A DNA stretch of 22,292 nucleotides, from positions 1-22,292 of the IMG/VR virus record IMGVR_UViG_3300025062_000006. One strand, 5' to 3'. Origin of the DNA: a virus. The notes under the pieces were generated by a model. It searched no databases, was not told the origin of the DNA, and saw only the letters and a program-made list of their open reading frames with translations. A program made the position numbers and the translations under genes. Positions 6,993 through 15,588 of the stretch are shown in pieces. Numbering within the stretch: the stretch's first letter is position 1; every line of letters begins with the position of its first letter.

Positions 6993-9900
6993 GCGATTAC
7001 TCAAAACGATTTAGAGATACTAAAGTCCGAGATTATGGCTGATACGCCTGATGGCGGCGGATTGCCTACAGGTATTGCTGTCATTGATGGGGTATCAAAT
7101 AACTTATTTCCTGATGTGTCGGATATTGACCGCCTTATCGGTCGTGTGCGCCTGCGTAAGGTATCACTGGCAGTCAAGACGGCTAATGCGGAATTGCTGC
7201 AAGCGGTGCGGATGCTGTTTACTGAATTGCCTGAAAACCCGAATATTAGCGTTTTTGCGTTTAAAGCCAGCAGCTTTGCGGATAGACGAGTGGATGCTCA
7301 GAACAAGATTGAGAGCTACTTAGCTTTTGGCTCAAAGTGGGCAGGGCACTTGCTTGAAACCCAATTAACAGGTCAGCGGGTTATCCAAGTGTCGCTTGAT
7401 AAAGGCGATCAGATACCAGCAGTCGGACAGCCACTTGTAATTGTGCAAAACGAGGGTCAAAGCGACGAGTTTTATCAGTATATTCGTCCGCTTAAGGTTG
7501 ACACAATCGAGCGCCGTTTTCAACGAACTGTTAGCGAGACAGTGACACGTATAGTCGCAACGATTGAGTTTGGCGACACGCTGACAAAGACTTTTAACGG
7601 ATTAACCGTACCTGAGTTTTATCAAAACGCTAGTACCAGCCGCCGCGCAATATTACGTGAGGCTCGCGTTGCTGATGCTGCTAAGTATTACAGCGCCAGT
7701 CGCTTAGCTGAGCCAGTAGTGGCAATGACAAGTCGTCAAGTGCGCTTAAATTCAATCTACACGCAAGTTGTGCCAAGCACACAAGTAGAAACGCCGATAT
7801 TACAGCGTGACCCAGCCAATCAGGTTGCTACTCAGGCGCGTGGTGATGGTGTGATTGCTATCAATCAGTCGGTCAATGTTGCGACTAATACAGCGTTTAG
7901 TCTGCCGTCAGGTATTGCAGTCGGTACGCTGAGTATTGCGGTAGGTGGTCGATCGCTAACTGATAGAGATGGTCAGTTAGTCGATAGCACTGGATTGGCT
8001 TATGCGTCTATCAAATATGGCGTTGGTCAAATCACATGGTATAGCGTCTTAAATCTTGGGCAAACAACGGTAACAGGTAGCTATAAACCTGCGAGTGAGT
8101 TTACCCGCGTGGCACAAACTGATTATCAAATCGTTGGTGACAACGCAGGTTATAACTATGTTCGCGAGCTGGGCGCTGAGCCGGTGCCTAACAGCCTTAA
8201 AATCACTTATACGGTAGATGGTAATAACTATCTCGTACACGATGATGGACGCGGCAATCTGATTGATGATGACGGCAACGGACGCGGTACAGTACAAGGC
8301 AAGACTGTATTGCTTACGACTGCTGCCATACCTGATGCTGCCAGCTATATTATTTACTCTTTTGGCGTGGATTTAGATACGGTTAAGTATGGCGCTCAAG
8401 CATTATTGCCAGCTTATCACTCGGCAATTCTTACTGATAAAGTGGTTGGCAATATAACTATTACATGGGCAACCGGCAAAACAGCGACTATGACTAATGG
8501 CATTATCACTGGTGATGCAACAGGCACGTTTGATGCCAATGAATTACGCATAGCGCCTAAAGAGACGGTCGCCAAAGATACTGTATTTACGGTGACTTAT
8601 AACAAAGTGCTGGATTCGATGACTACAGCAATCAATGCCAATTATTCACCGCAAAATGCCAACGGTGTTTTCGTCGGCAGTATTGATCTTGCAAGCGCTA
8701 TTGAGGGTTTGGATTTCCAAGTAATTCTTAGCGATAAGCAGAAACCACAAGTCATGATTAGTTTTGGCATCGCTGAAAACAATACCAGTTTGTTTGTTAA
8801 GACTGTTTTTTATCCAAGCTATCAAAGTGTGCAGTCGTACAGTGGTAACGCTATTATGACGGACGTAAATATATCATGGATGCCATACGCAAGCGGCTCG
8901 GCTGACGATTGGCAGCCAACGCTAGTAAGTAGCAGTGTAAACAAAGCAACGGGTAAGGTTAATTTTTCTGTCAAAGTGGCGCGTAAAAAAATAATTACTG
9001 ATGTGGTTATGGTTGGCGGTATCAATAAAAGCCCTATCTTTTCCACGAATGCCGTTAACGAACTTTTATTTATCGAGACAGCAAGAGTTAAAGGCATTGC
9101 AACACTTGGTAGTACGACCGAATCAGCGACAGTAGGTATAAAGGCTGATAAGTTTCTTGTAGCGCCACCACAAGCGTCAGACACGCCAGTGGTTAATGGC
9201 TCAGTATTTATTGATGTACTCGGACAGAGCTTGCGTGATGATAATGGCAATGTCAAAAACGGTTCATCTGTAGTTGGTACTATTGATATTAAATCAGGAG
9301 TTATAGCGTTAACAACATGGGCTGCAGGGGTTGCAAATACAGCTAGCCTTAAATCAATGTTGCGCGAAAACGACCCAGTGCCACTTGCTAATATTATTTT
9401 TAGAACACCAGTTGCGCCGCTTAAAAAAGCCTCATTACAAATCAGTGCTGAGCTTGCAGACGGTACGATATTGTCGTTATCGACTGATGCACAAGGCGGC
9501 ATTACTGGTAGTAAGTACGCTCATGGTACGGTTGATTTTAAAGCGGGTGTTGTTGCGCTGTATTTTTACGAAAAACTGGGAGTAACAGCGAATCCTAGCA
9601 TCGTGAATGAATCATGGTATGACGCGGCAAATATTTATATGGACGGGGGCACAAACTATATCAATAAACCGATTTACGTTAAACCTGACAGCATCCGTTA
9701 TAACGCGATTGCTTACAGCTACTTGCCGCTTGATAAAGAGCTTATCGGTCTTGATCCGGTGCGCTTGCCGACTGATGGTCGTGTGCCATTTGTTCGCAAA
9801 GGTGACAGCATAGCGATTACTGAGCTTAAAACAATGGCGCTACCGACCAATGCACCTAATGACACGTTTGATTTAGGCTTTGAGCGTTTGTCAGATGTGA

Positions 9901-10613
9901 ATGTCGTTGATAGTACAGGTAAAAAAGTGAGCTTTGATTACCTTGATATTGACTTAGACGCTGGTACATTAAAGCTTAACGGTATGTTTGATATATCGCT
10001 ATACACAGCTCCGTTGACAGCCAAATACCGCATTATGGATATTGCGCTAGTCATTGAGACTGATATATCAGGGCGTGTAACGCTATCAACAGTTATTACG
10101 CACAATTACACCACAGCAGCGGTCTTTAGCTCGATGCTATTAGCAGGTGATATGCAAGCACGAGCGTTTAATGTTTTTGGTCAAAAATCATGGGGTGGCG
10201 TTTGGAGCGATAGCTTAGTCGGTGATTCTACAACCGCGCAGCTACAAGTTACTAACAATCCTATCGTGGTGACTAATCGCGATGCCATTACTGAAAGCTG
10301 GGCGCTAGTATTTACCAGTCAAACGGCATTCAACATTATCGGTCGGACAGTCGGTCAAATTGGCTCAGGGTCGACAACTACGCTAACAGCACCTATTAAT
10401 CCGATGACTGGCTATCCTTATTTTACGATACCGGTTGCTGCTTGGGGGCTTGGTTGGTCAGCTAACAACGTGGTTAGACTCAATACCGATGCGCCTAAAT
10501 ATCCGATATGGATAGGCAATGCGATACAGCAACATCAAGGTAGCAGTAGCGATAATTATGATTTCACTATTGGCTATCATGCCAACATCGATAGAGAGCG
10601 AGGTGCGCCATGA
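6990..10613 (+). CDS. Very large tail-tip/fibre structural protein, 1207 aa
   Basis: The largest protein in the window. The N-terminal ~230 residues look like a globular region (PTGIAVIDGVSNNLFPDVSD; RRFQRTVSETVTRIVATIEF). The centre is beta-rich and modular: related segments of the form D-x-x-G ... hG(T)h(D)-x-x-(S/T)G-x-hxL occur near 7960-8040, 8240-8325, 8470-8540, 9205-9320 and 9455-9565. The C-terminal ~200 residues read as another beta domain. No signal peptide or cysteine pattern. Its position, size and modular beta build suggest a tail fibre or baseplate-associated structural protein; I do not recognise a named family. ATG 6990 was preferred to ATG 6981, because the latter overlaps the only ribosome-like site and 6990 matches the leader layout of the tape measure gene. 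ATGA overlap with the next gene. Confidence 0.75.
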   Translation: MAITQNDLEILKSEIMADTPDGGGLPTGIAVIDGVSNNLFPDVSDIDRLIGRVRLRKVSLAVKTANAELLQAVRMLFTELPENPNISVFAFKASSFADRRVDAQNKIESYLAFGSKWAGHLLETQLTGQRVIQVSLDKGDQIPAVGQPLVIVQNEGQSDEFYQYIRPLKVDTIERRFQRTVSETVTRIVATIEFGDTLTKTFNGLTVPEFYQNASTSRRAILREARVADAAKYYSASRLAEPVVAMTSRQVRLNSIYTQVVPSTQVETPILQRDPANQVATQARGDGVIAINQSVNVATNTAFSLPSGIAVGTLSIAVGGRSLTDRDGQLVDSTGLAYASIKYGVGQITWYSVLNLGQTTVTGSYKPASEFTRVAQTDYQIVGDNAGYNYVRELGAEPVPNSLKITYTVDGNNYLVHDDGRGNLIDDDGNGRGTVQGKTVLLTTAAIPDAASYIIYSFGVDLDTVKYGAQALLPAYHSAILTDKVVGNITITWATGKTATMTNGIITGDATGTFDANELRIAPKETVAKDTVFTVTYNKVLDSMTTAINANYSPQNANGVFVGSIDLASAIEGLDFQVILSDKQKPQVMISFGIAENNTSLFVKTVFYPSYQSVQSYSGNAIMTDVNISWMPYASGSADDWQPTLVSSSVNKATGKVNFSVKVARKKIITDVVMVGGINKSPIFSTNAVNELLFIETARVKGIATLGSTTESATVGIKADKFLVAPPQASDTPVVNGSVFIDVLGQSLRDDNGNVKNGSSVVGTIDIKSGVIALTTWAAGVANTASLKSMLRENDPVPLANIIFRTPVAPLKKASLQISAELADGTILSLSTDAQGGITGSKYAHGTVDFKAGVVALYFYEKLGVTANPSIVNESWYDAANIYMDGGTNYINKPIYVKPDSIRYNAIAYSYLPLDKELIGLDPVRLPTDGRVPFVRKGDSIAITELKTMALPTNAPNDTFDLGFERLSDVNVVDSTGKKVSFDYLDIDLDAGTLKLNGMFDISLYTAPLTAKYRIMDIALVIETDISGRVTLSTVITHNYTTAAVFSSMLLAGDMQARAFNVFGQKSWGGVWSDSLVGDSTTAQLQVTNNPIVVTNRDAITESWALVFTSQTAFNIIGRTVGQIGSGSTTTLTAPINPMTGYPYFTIPVAAWGLGWSANNVVRLNTDAPKYPIWIGNAIQQHQGSSSDNYDFTIGYHANIDRERGAP

Positions 10614-10954
10614 TATTGAGTATTGATGCTAAAAACGCAGCCTTGCAAGGCATTGCCGATAGATTAAACGTCGGTACTAATTCGGTATTGTCGCTCTATG
10701 TTGGCGCAACTCTGGCGGCTGAGTTTGCGCTGACCAATCCCGTAGAGGCATCTATTGCTAACGCTGTAATGCTGTTTAAGATGCCGCCTAGAGTTTTGGC
10801 GGTATCATCAGGAGTGTTAACAGGCGCTAAAATATTAGATGCAAGCGGTGTGCTCATTGCTACGCTAGACGTGGCAACAGAGATTACGCTTGATAAATCG
10901 CAAGTCTATCAGGGTGGTTATGTGAGCATAACATCACTACAAATAGGTATCTGA
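10610..10954 (+). CDS. Small beta-rich tail protein, 114 aa
   Basis: Starts in the ATGA overlap with the 1207-aa gene, so the two are coupled and probably act together. Sequence is rich in short strands: NSVLSLYVGATLAAEFAL, PRVLAVSSGVLTG, AKILDASGVLIATLDV, and a final YQGGYVSITSLQI. It could be a small jelly-roll or Ig-like fold. No catalytic or binding motif, no signal sequence. Position among tail-tip genes is the only clue to its role; no family recognised. Confidence 0.65.
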   Translation: MILSIDAKNAALQGIADRLNVGTNSVLSLYVGATLAAEFALTNPVEASIANAVMLFKMPPRVLAVSSGVLTGAKILDASGVLIATLDVATEITLDKSQVYQGGYVSITSLQIGI

Positions 10955-10955
10955 T

Positions 10956-11180
10956 ATGGCGGTTATTAATGGCAGGGTAAAACGCTATGACGGCACCGCT
11001 ATTGATTATGTTTTGATATTCAAATGGAGAGATGGCAAGTGCTTGGGTAAATCAACACCTGATAAAGCTGGGAATTGGTCGTTTGAGTACGATGCTAATA
11101 TGATAGTCGGCGTCACTTATGTTGCTGATGGTTGTGAGCCGCTATCACATGGACCATATGAATTTGTACTTAATAAATAG
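10956..11180 (+). CDS. Small transthyretin/Ig-like tail protein, 74 aa
   Basis: The whole protein is one short beta unit: INGRVKRYDGTAIDYVLIF, WRDGKCLGKSTPDKAGNWSF and TYVADGCEPLSHGPYEFVL. The G-x-V ... G-x-x-h-x-x-V ... D-x-x-G-x-(W/Y)-x-F pattern is that of carboxypeptidase regulatory-like (transthyretin-type) beta sandwiches, which occur as add-on domains of phage tail proteins. The two Cys residues (29 and 58 by rough count) may simply be structural. Two bases from the previous gene; TAGGT serves as weak ribosome site. Assigned to the tail tip by context. Confidence 0.65.
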   Translation: MAVINGRVKRYDGTAIDYVLIFKWRDGKCLGKSTPDKAGNWSFEYDANMIVGVTYVADGCEPLSHGPYEFVLNK

Positions 11181-11188
11181 GATGAATT

Positions 11189-12079
11189 ATGAGTATATTA
11201 ACTCCGGTTAAAGTACCAGTAAAGATTTATAGATGGGACGATGTAGGCGCTCCCGTATTTAACAAAACGACAGATGTTATTGCGAAACTTTTTAAAGCCT
11301 GTCTTGTTACCGGTTACGGTGCAAAACAAGGCGCAGGATGGACAATGCCGTTTGAAGTTAGCGGCATCAAAGTATTTCGTCCCGAGGTATGTGCTGAGCC
11401 TGATTTTTACTTGCGATGTTCCGGAAATACAACAACGCAGATGACAGCGCAAGTTTATATCAATATGACAGACGCAAGCACAGGTGTTTTAAAGCTACAA
11501 TGTAGTGATCCTTTTAAATTTGCGCGGGGTATTATATCCGGCAAGTGGATATTAATTGCCTCATCACGCGCTTTTTGGTTTTTTTGCGAGCAAGCTGAGG
11601 TTGCCTCAACTCCCCAGCAAACAACTGGATCGTATTTTTTTGCAGGCGATGTATATAGTCAAAATAATACAAACGTGTATATGCAACATACAGCAGGCGA
11701 TAACTATGCTGCATATAGCTCGTTACTACGCACGTATTTATACAATAACACCCCGTCGACAGATAAAACTGTTTACAGTCCGGGTAAACTACTCCAAAGC
11801 GATAACAGTGTTATTACAGTTGATGTAACATCAATCACAAACTGGGACGGTACAAATAAAGCATTAAATAAGTTTGTGTTGGCTCCGCTTGTTGTTAATA
11901 GCGCTAACGATATGTTTGTGCTGCCTGGCATTTTTACTAGCGCAGATGGCGTGACAAAACAAAATTTTGATGAGGTCAGTATTGCGAGTAGCGTTGCGCT
12001 AACAAACACAGTTGTTTTTGGTACTGGCAGCACGATGCCTAGCAACTTTTATATTAGTACAGATTATTGGGTGCGCTAA
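11189..12079 (+). CDS. Tail-tip structural protein, 296 aa
   Basis: A 296-aa beta-rich protein with AGGATG upstream. It opens VKVPVKIYRWDDVGAP and contains TGYGAKQGAGWTMPFE, a pattern I associate with phage structural proteins encoded beside small Ig-like tail genes. The middle (CEQAEVASTPQQTTGSYFFAG) and the Asn/Thr/Ser-rich second half (YNNTPSTDKTVYSPGK; FVLAPLVVNSANDMFVLPG) read like a receptor-binding or decoration domain. AT content is a little higher than in its neighbours. No transmembrane part. Stop overlaps the next start (TAATG). Structural role is inferred from context; no family name is claimed. Confidence 0.65.
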   Translation: MSILTPVKVPVKIYRWDDVGAPVFNKTTDVIAKLFKACLVTGYGAKQGAGWTMPFEVSGIKVFRPEVCAEPDFYLRCSGNTTTQMTAQVYINMTDASTGVLKLQCSDPFKFARGIISGKWILIASSRAFWFFCEQAEVASTPQQTTGSYFFAGDVYSQNNTNVYMQHTAGDNYAAYSSLLRTYLYNNTPSTDKTVYSPGKLLQSDNSVITVDVTSITNWDGTNKALNKFVLAPLVVNSANDMFVLPGIFTSADGVTKQNFDEVSIASSVALTNTVVFGTGSTMPSNFYISTDYWVR

Positions 12080-12396
12080 TGATTATTGACTTATATTATC
12101 AAGCATACGGCACAGGTTATATTGCAGGTACTAATGATGGAATTGTTACGGTGAGGGGCAGCCCAGCATCACGCAAGATATGGTTACTTGATGCACAAAC
12201 ACTTACTATCGTTAAAGTTGTGACGTCGCTACCAAATGGTCATTATTTGTTTTTAGGGCTAAATCCTGATCAAGAATATTTGGTCATGGTGCGCGACTAC
12301 AAGCGTGAGCTTGAGCCGTTTGCATGGGATTACGTTAAACCTGTAAACGATATAACACTCGATGCACAGCAAGCATTATGGGCATCATGGCAATAA
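12079..12396 (+). CDS. Small Ig/carboxypeptidase-like tail protein, 105 aa
   Basis: Begins on the last base of the previous stop codon (TAATG). The in-frame GTG at 12067 would lie within the previous gene and is not needed. Layout: GTVxVxG-type strand (DGIVTVRGSPASRKIWLLD), LTIVKVVTSLPNGHYLFLGL and EYLVMVRDYKRELEPFAWDY. This is the pattern of a short beta-sandwich with the 'G-x-Y-x-F-x-x-L' turn of carboxypeptidase regulatory-like domains, as seen in 10956-11180. Probably a tail-tip component acting with the neighbouring genes; no named family. Confidence 0.65.
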   Translation: MIIDLYYQAYGTGYIAGTNDGIVTVRGSPASRKIWLLDAQTLTIVKVVTSLPNGHYLFLGLNPDQEYLVMVRDYKRELEPFAWDYVKPVNDITLDAQQALWASWQ

Positions 12397-12409
12397 ATTG
12401 AGGTGATAA

Positions 12410-14653
12410 ATGGCAAGCCCACCTGCTAATACAGAAACAATTATTTATATCACGTCAGAAAGCTTGCCGTTACCGTTGTCAGTACCAACAAGTGAGCAAC
12501 CGCTATCTAGCGCGCTACCGCTGAGTATGTCGCGTAATTTGCGAACAGTTGATGGTGGAGATATAGAGCCACCTAATGATGATGTAAGTGTAGCCATTAG
12601 TGCAATGGCTGTTATCGCGCCTACAGCGTCCGCAAGCGCAACGGCTGATTTTATCGAGGTCGGCGTAACAGTCACTGCATATTGCGATCTAAACGCCACT
12701 GCAAGCATGGTCGCAAGTTATGACGCTAATGTATTTAGAGGCATCATAGGTGATGTATCGGGCAGTATTCAGCAATCAAAACTACAAGGTGTTAGTGGGC
12801 AAGGAAAATTTGAGAGCAATAAAAAGCTAAATAACAATATCGGCACTAACTGGCAGCAATCAAGGTTGGTCGGTACTGACAATCACGCTCAGTTTGAGTC
12901 TAACGAAAACTTAGTATCAGGCAATCAGTTATTGTTTGAGCAATCAAAACTTATTGGTACGAGTAATCAGCAAAGCGCCGAGTATCAGACGTTTATCGCC
13001 CAGCGCAAGCGGTTTGATTACGAGCAAGCAAAGTTAGTCGGTCAAGGTCAGTGGTACGGCTTTGAAGCAATGACTAAACGTCAAATTGAGCGAGCGATAC
13101 AGGGTGAAAATAGTAAATTATTAACAGATAAGCTAAGCTCATACAACGAGTACGGCTACCTGTTAAATACTCGCACTGACTTTTTAATCGAAGCTGCAAG
13201 ACTACCATTTTCAAAGCTCAGGTATGTTGCGCCTAACTTATCACAGACAGTCATACTTAAACAGCAAATCATAGACGGCTGGGAATGTGGCTCAGGTGAT
13301 TTAAGGCACTATGTTTATAGTGACGAGTTACCACTACTGATGACAAGACGTATTGCGGGTAGAGGTTTGTCCAGTAACATACCTCTACCAATGACGATGC
13401 CTCGCAGCACATTGGTGCTATCAGCTGTTGAGGTTGAGGCACTACCTAACAGACCATGCAAGCGCAAGACATTGGGCGTTAATCCTACGCTTGATATAAC
13501 AATGTGCGAGCCTAGAGTATTTGGCAAGTCATCAAGCATGGCAGTAAATGCAATCGGTACGCTAAACGCTATCGCATGGCTAACATTAATCGCTGGTGAA
13601 AAAGACAGCGCCCGCGGTCAAGGAGTTATATTTGTGACAAACAGTGTGTCATTAGTGCGCTCCGATAATGGGCGTGAGATTAAAATGCTAGGCTTTAGCG
13701 TGGGCATTGATAGCAATAGCTATACGTGGTCATTTAGTGCCACTGTGCCACTCTCAGAGCTATCAAAAGTCGATACAGCACATGAGCAGCGAATAGGCGT
13801 AGACTTTGAGTGCAACGGCAATCTATGGCGATTTATCTTAGATGATTGCAGTGACAGCGTGTCGTTTGGTGAAAGCTCGCTAACGATTAAAGGTAAGTCA
13901 CGCGCCATGCTACTCGCGCACCCATACGCTACTCAAAGAGGCTTTAAGTTTGACACAGCTATGAGCGCAAGACAGATTGCTGATGCGGAATTAAACCGTA
14001 ATGGCGTAGCGTCAGGCTTTACATTGGATTGGCAGCTCGCAGGGGTTAACGGTTGGAATGTACCAGCCAACACTTATAGCTATACAGGCAAAACGCCTAT
14101 CAATAGCTTGCAATGGATAGCCGAGGCAGCCGGTGGCTTTATCAATGCGGACATGAGTGCTGATATTTTGCACGTATTGGCACACTATCCTATCCCATCG
14201 TGGGAATGGGCAGCGCAAACGCCTAGCATTAACTTGCCAATGTCACTTATTACCAGTCGCAGCCGTGGCCGTGTCAATAAACCGGCATACAACGGCGTGA
14301 CTATCTACGGTGAGCATGACACTAGCTTTGGTGGATTAATCAAGCGCAGAGGCACAAGCGGAGGTTATCAACCGCCAATGGTCACAAGCGACTTAATGAC
14401 AGATCAGGATGCGGCTATTAGTCGTGGCAAGATGATACTTAGTGATACAGGTGATATTGGTAACATCGGTATCTCAATGCCATTGGTCGCTGATATTGGC
14501 GTGCTAAAGCCGTCTACACTTATCGGTATAAATGATGGTGAGCAATGGGTTGGCATGGTCAGAGGCACAACTATCACAGGTCGTCTATCGAGCAATCGAG
14601 CGTTAGAGATTGACCAGTCTATTGATGTTGAGCGTCATTTTGATAAGGGGTAG
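12410..14653 (+). CDS. Tail hub / baseplate-like protein with 28-residue repeats, 747 aa
   Basis: GAGGTGA precedes the ATG. Three parts are visible. Residues 1-~110 are Ser/Pro/Ala-rich with many small residues. Residues 121-~275 hold an exact 28-residue repeat (two 14-residue halves): see the separate entry. The C-terminal ~400 residues have hub-like traits: VGIDSNSYTWSFSATVPLS, DFECNGNLWRFILDDCSD, SLTIKGKSRAMLLAHPYA, then an AEAAGGFINADMSADILHVL segment resembling the hub domain in which a 'tail protein D / gp27-like' hub module contacts the tail tube, and a long beta part at the end. It lies between small tip proteins and a small beta-rich protein. Baseplate hub role is inferred from this layout; lysozyme or peptidase motifs are not seen. 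Confidence 0.65.
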   Translation: MASPPANTETIIYITSESLPLPLSVPTSEQPLSSALPLSMSRNLRTVDGGDIEPPNDDVSVAISAMAVIAPTASASATADFIEVGVTVTAYCDLNATASMVASYDANVFRGIIGDVSGSIQQSKLQGVSGQGKFESNKKLNNNIGTNWQQSRLVGTDNHAQFESNENLVSGNQLLFEQSKLIGTSNQQSAEYQTFIAQRKRFDYEQAKLVGQGQWYGFEAMTKRQIERAIQGENSKLLTDKLSSYNEYGYLLNTRTDFLIEAARLPFSKLRYVAPNLSQTVILKQQIIDGWECGSGDLRHYVYSDELPLLMTRRIAGRGLSSNIPLPMTMPRSTLVLSAVEVEALPNRPCKRKTLGVNPTLDITMCEPRVFGKSSSMAVNAIGTLNAIAWLTLIAGEKDSARGQGVIFVTNSVSLVRSDNGREIKMLGFSVGIDSNSYTWSFSATVPLSELSKVDTAHEQRIGVDFECNGNLWRFILDDCSDSVSFGESSLTIKGKSRAMLLAHPYATQRGFKFDTAMSARQIADAELNRNGVASGFTLDWQLAGVNGWNVPANTYSYTGKTPINSLQWIAEAAGGFINADMSADILHVLAHYPIPSWEWAAQTPSINLPMSLITSRSRGRVNKPAYNGVTIYGEHDTSFGGLIKRRGTSGGYQPPMVTSDLMTDQDAAISRGKMILSDTGDIGNIGISMPLVADIGVLKPSTLIGINDGEQWVGMVRGTTITGRLSSNRALEIDQSIDVERHFDKG
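12770..13234 (+). repeat. 28-residue protein repeat (six units) in the hub-like protein
   Basis: Units begin at residues 121 (QQSKLQG), 149 (QQSRLVG), 177 (EQSKLIG), 205 (EQAKLVG), 233 (ENSKLLT) and 261 (EAARLPF), each exactly 28 residues after the last. Halfway (residues 135, 163, 191, 219, 247) is always Glu, usually after an aromatic. The true period is therefore 14 residues. DNA identity between units is modest, so this is an old, constrained repeat. Confidence 0.8.
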
Positions 14654-14657
14654 TATT

Positions 14658-14921
14658 ATGAATTTTATAGAAGCATTAAGTTTGGTTGAGAAAGGTGAGT
14701 GGGTAGGTCGTCAAGCGTGGGGTGAAGGTCGTTATTTATTTATGGGTAATGATGATGGTGAGTTTAACATCAACCCCACAGGAAATAAGGTGCTGACTTG
14801 TCGCGTAGCTCATGCCGATTACTTTTACTTATCACGAAGCACAGACGCGCAAACGCAGGATTTGCAAGATGATTTGTTTGCAAAAGACTGGGTATCCTTT
14901 GGTGTAAATAAAGAGGGTTAA
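14658..14921 (+). CDS. DUF2829 / Tad2-like protein (possible anti-Thoeris factor)
   Basis: An 87-aa protein with the outline of the DUF2829/Tad2 family: N-terminal MNFIEALSLVEKGEWVGR (Phe3, Ala6-Leu7, Gly13, Val16, Arg18), Trp21 and Gly24 in the turn, hydrophobic YLF strand, and the C-terminal D-D-L-F-A-K-D-W block (71-78), the most conserved part. In that family, Tad2 sequesters the signalling molecule made by Thoeris TIR proteins and so blocks this defence. Length is normal for single-domain members. Start is ATG 14658 (GGGG at 14647-14650); upstream in-frame codons lie inside the previous gene. It has no promoter of its own and is read with tail genes. Family membership is likely; anti-defence action is inferred. 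Confidence 0.65.
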   Translation: MNFIEALSLVEKGEWVGRQAWGEGRYLFMGNDDGEFNINPTGNKVLTCRVAHADYFYLSRSTDAQTQDLQDDLFAKDWVSFGVNKEG

Positions 14922-14923
14922 TT

Positions 14924-15157
14924 ATGGCTAGCGGCAACCTATGGCAGCTATTCAAAAACGTGACAGAGCAAGGCGCTAAGCAGTTAGCGACTGTCATTGA
15001 TAGACAAGGCTCAAACTATACCGTCACCATGCAAGGTGGCGGTAATACGATTGTGCAATCAAATGCGGCTTACGAGCTGCAATCAAAAGTCTTTATTCGT
15101 GATGGGCAGATTGTAGCGCAAGCACCTAATTTAACTTATGTAGAGATTGACGTATGA
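14924..15157 (+). CDS. Small beta-barrel tail protein, 77 aa
   Basis: Two bases after the previous stop, with GAGGG overlapping that stop. Residues 15-35 (QGAKQLATVIDRQGSNYTVT) start a beta hairpin, then the motif M-Q-G-G-G-N-T-I-V-Q, KVFIRDGQIVAQAPNLTYVEI. The G-G-G turn and 'vfvrdGqi-x-APnLp' ending are typical of small OB-like tail proteins that sit beside the hub in siphoviruses. No cysteines. It overlaps the chaperone start by ATGA. Structural role by context. Confidence 0.6.
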   Translation: MASGNLWQLFKNVTEQGAKQLATVIDRQGSNYTVTMQGGGNTIVQSNAAYELQSKVFIRDGQIVAQAPNLTYVEIDV

Positions 15158-15588
15158 CAGACATTAAAAAAGACGATAGCGTTAAAACTATCAAGGTAGC
15201 AGGGCAAGAGATTGCGATCAATCGCGTCAAGGTTAAAAACTTGCATGAAGTGACGCGAGCATTTACGCCATTTGTCGCTGAGTTTGAGCGCATTGTGAAA
15301 GCCAAAAAAGGTATGCCAGAGAGTGAGCTAATGGCGCTTATCGGTACGTTTACAGATGAAACAGTCATCTTAGCCTCGACACTGACAGACCAGCCGCCGA
15401 GCTTTTATAGAGAGCTTGAGCCATTAGAGATGCTGCAAGTAATGCAGGAGGTCGTCGCCCATAGTGGCGATTTTTTTATGCGTCAGATTTTCATGCCCCT
15501 AAAGCAGTTGGGGGCGCAACTGGCGTTACTTGGTACGACAGCTTATTACCATTCTACAAAATCGGAATCAGAGAATCCGACATCTTAG
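15154..15588 (+). CDS. Tail assembly chaperone, lambda gpG-like
   Basis: A 144-aa protein encoded upstream of the tape measure gene, as lambda G is. It opens with a beta segment (SVKTIKVAGQEIAINRVKVKN), then helices: HEVTRAFTPFVAEFERIVK, SELMALIGTFTDETVILASTL, and LEMLQVMQEVVAHSGDFF. The 'L-x-x-V-x-x-N/S-x-D-F-F' end of the last helix is typical of the family. In lambda, gpG and the frameshifted gpGT bind tape measure protein and recruit tail tube subunits, and are absent from the virion. The second part is in the -1 frame directly downstream (15477-15725). Start overlaps the previous stop by ATGA. The last ~20 residues of this frame are polar and look disposable. Confidence 0.8.
   Translation: MTDIKKDDSVKTIKVAGQEIAINRVKVKNLHEVTRAFTPFVAEFERIVKAKKGMPESELMALIGTFTDETVILASTLTDQPPSFYRELEPLEMLQVMQEVVAHSGDFFMRQIFMPLKQLGAQLALLGTTAYYHSTKSESENPTS
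15471..15477 (+). promoter_or_regulatory. Putative -1 frameshift site (T TTT TTT)
   Basis: Seven T span codons 106-108 (GAT TTT TTT) of the chaperone gene, giving a canonical X-XXY-YYZ heptamer. The -1 frame is closed by TAG at 15462-15464, immediately upstream, and open from 15465 to the TAG at 15723. Shifting back by one joins the two frames. A less canonical alternative is the G run at 15510-15514. Confidence 0.6.

Noticed and set aside
7051-7323. 90-aa plus-strand ORF
   Set aside because: Cys/Leu/Arg-rich shadow frame inside the 1207-aa gene.
8822-9502. 226-aa minus-strand ORF
   Set aside because: Opposes the 1207-aa tail gene, lacks a ribosome site and has low-complexity sequence typical of a reverse frame.
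15510-15514. GGGGG as the frameshift site
   Set aside because: Only the first codon of the pair re-pairs after a -1 shift (G GGG GCG), so it is weaker than the T7 heptamer; kept as an alternative.
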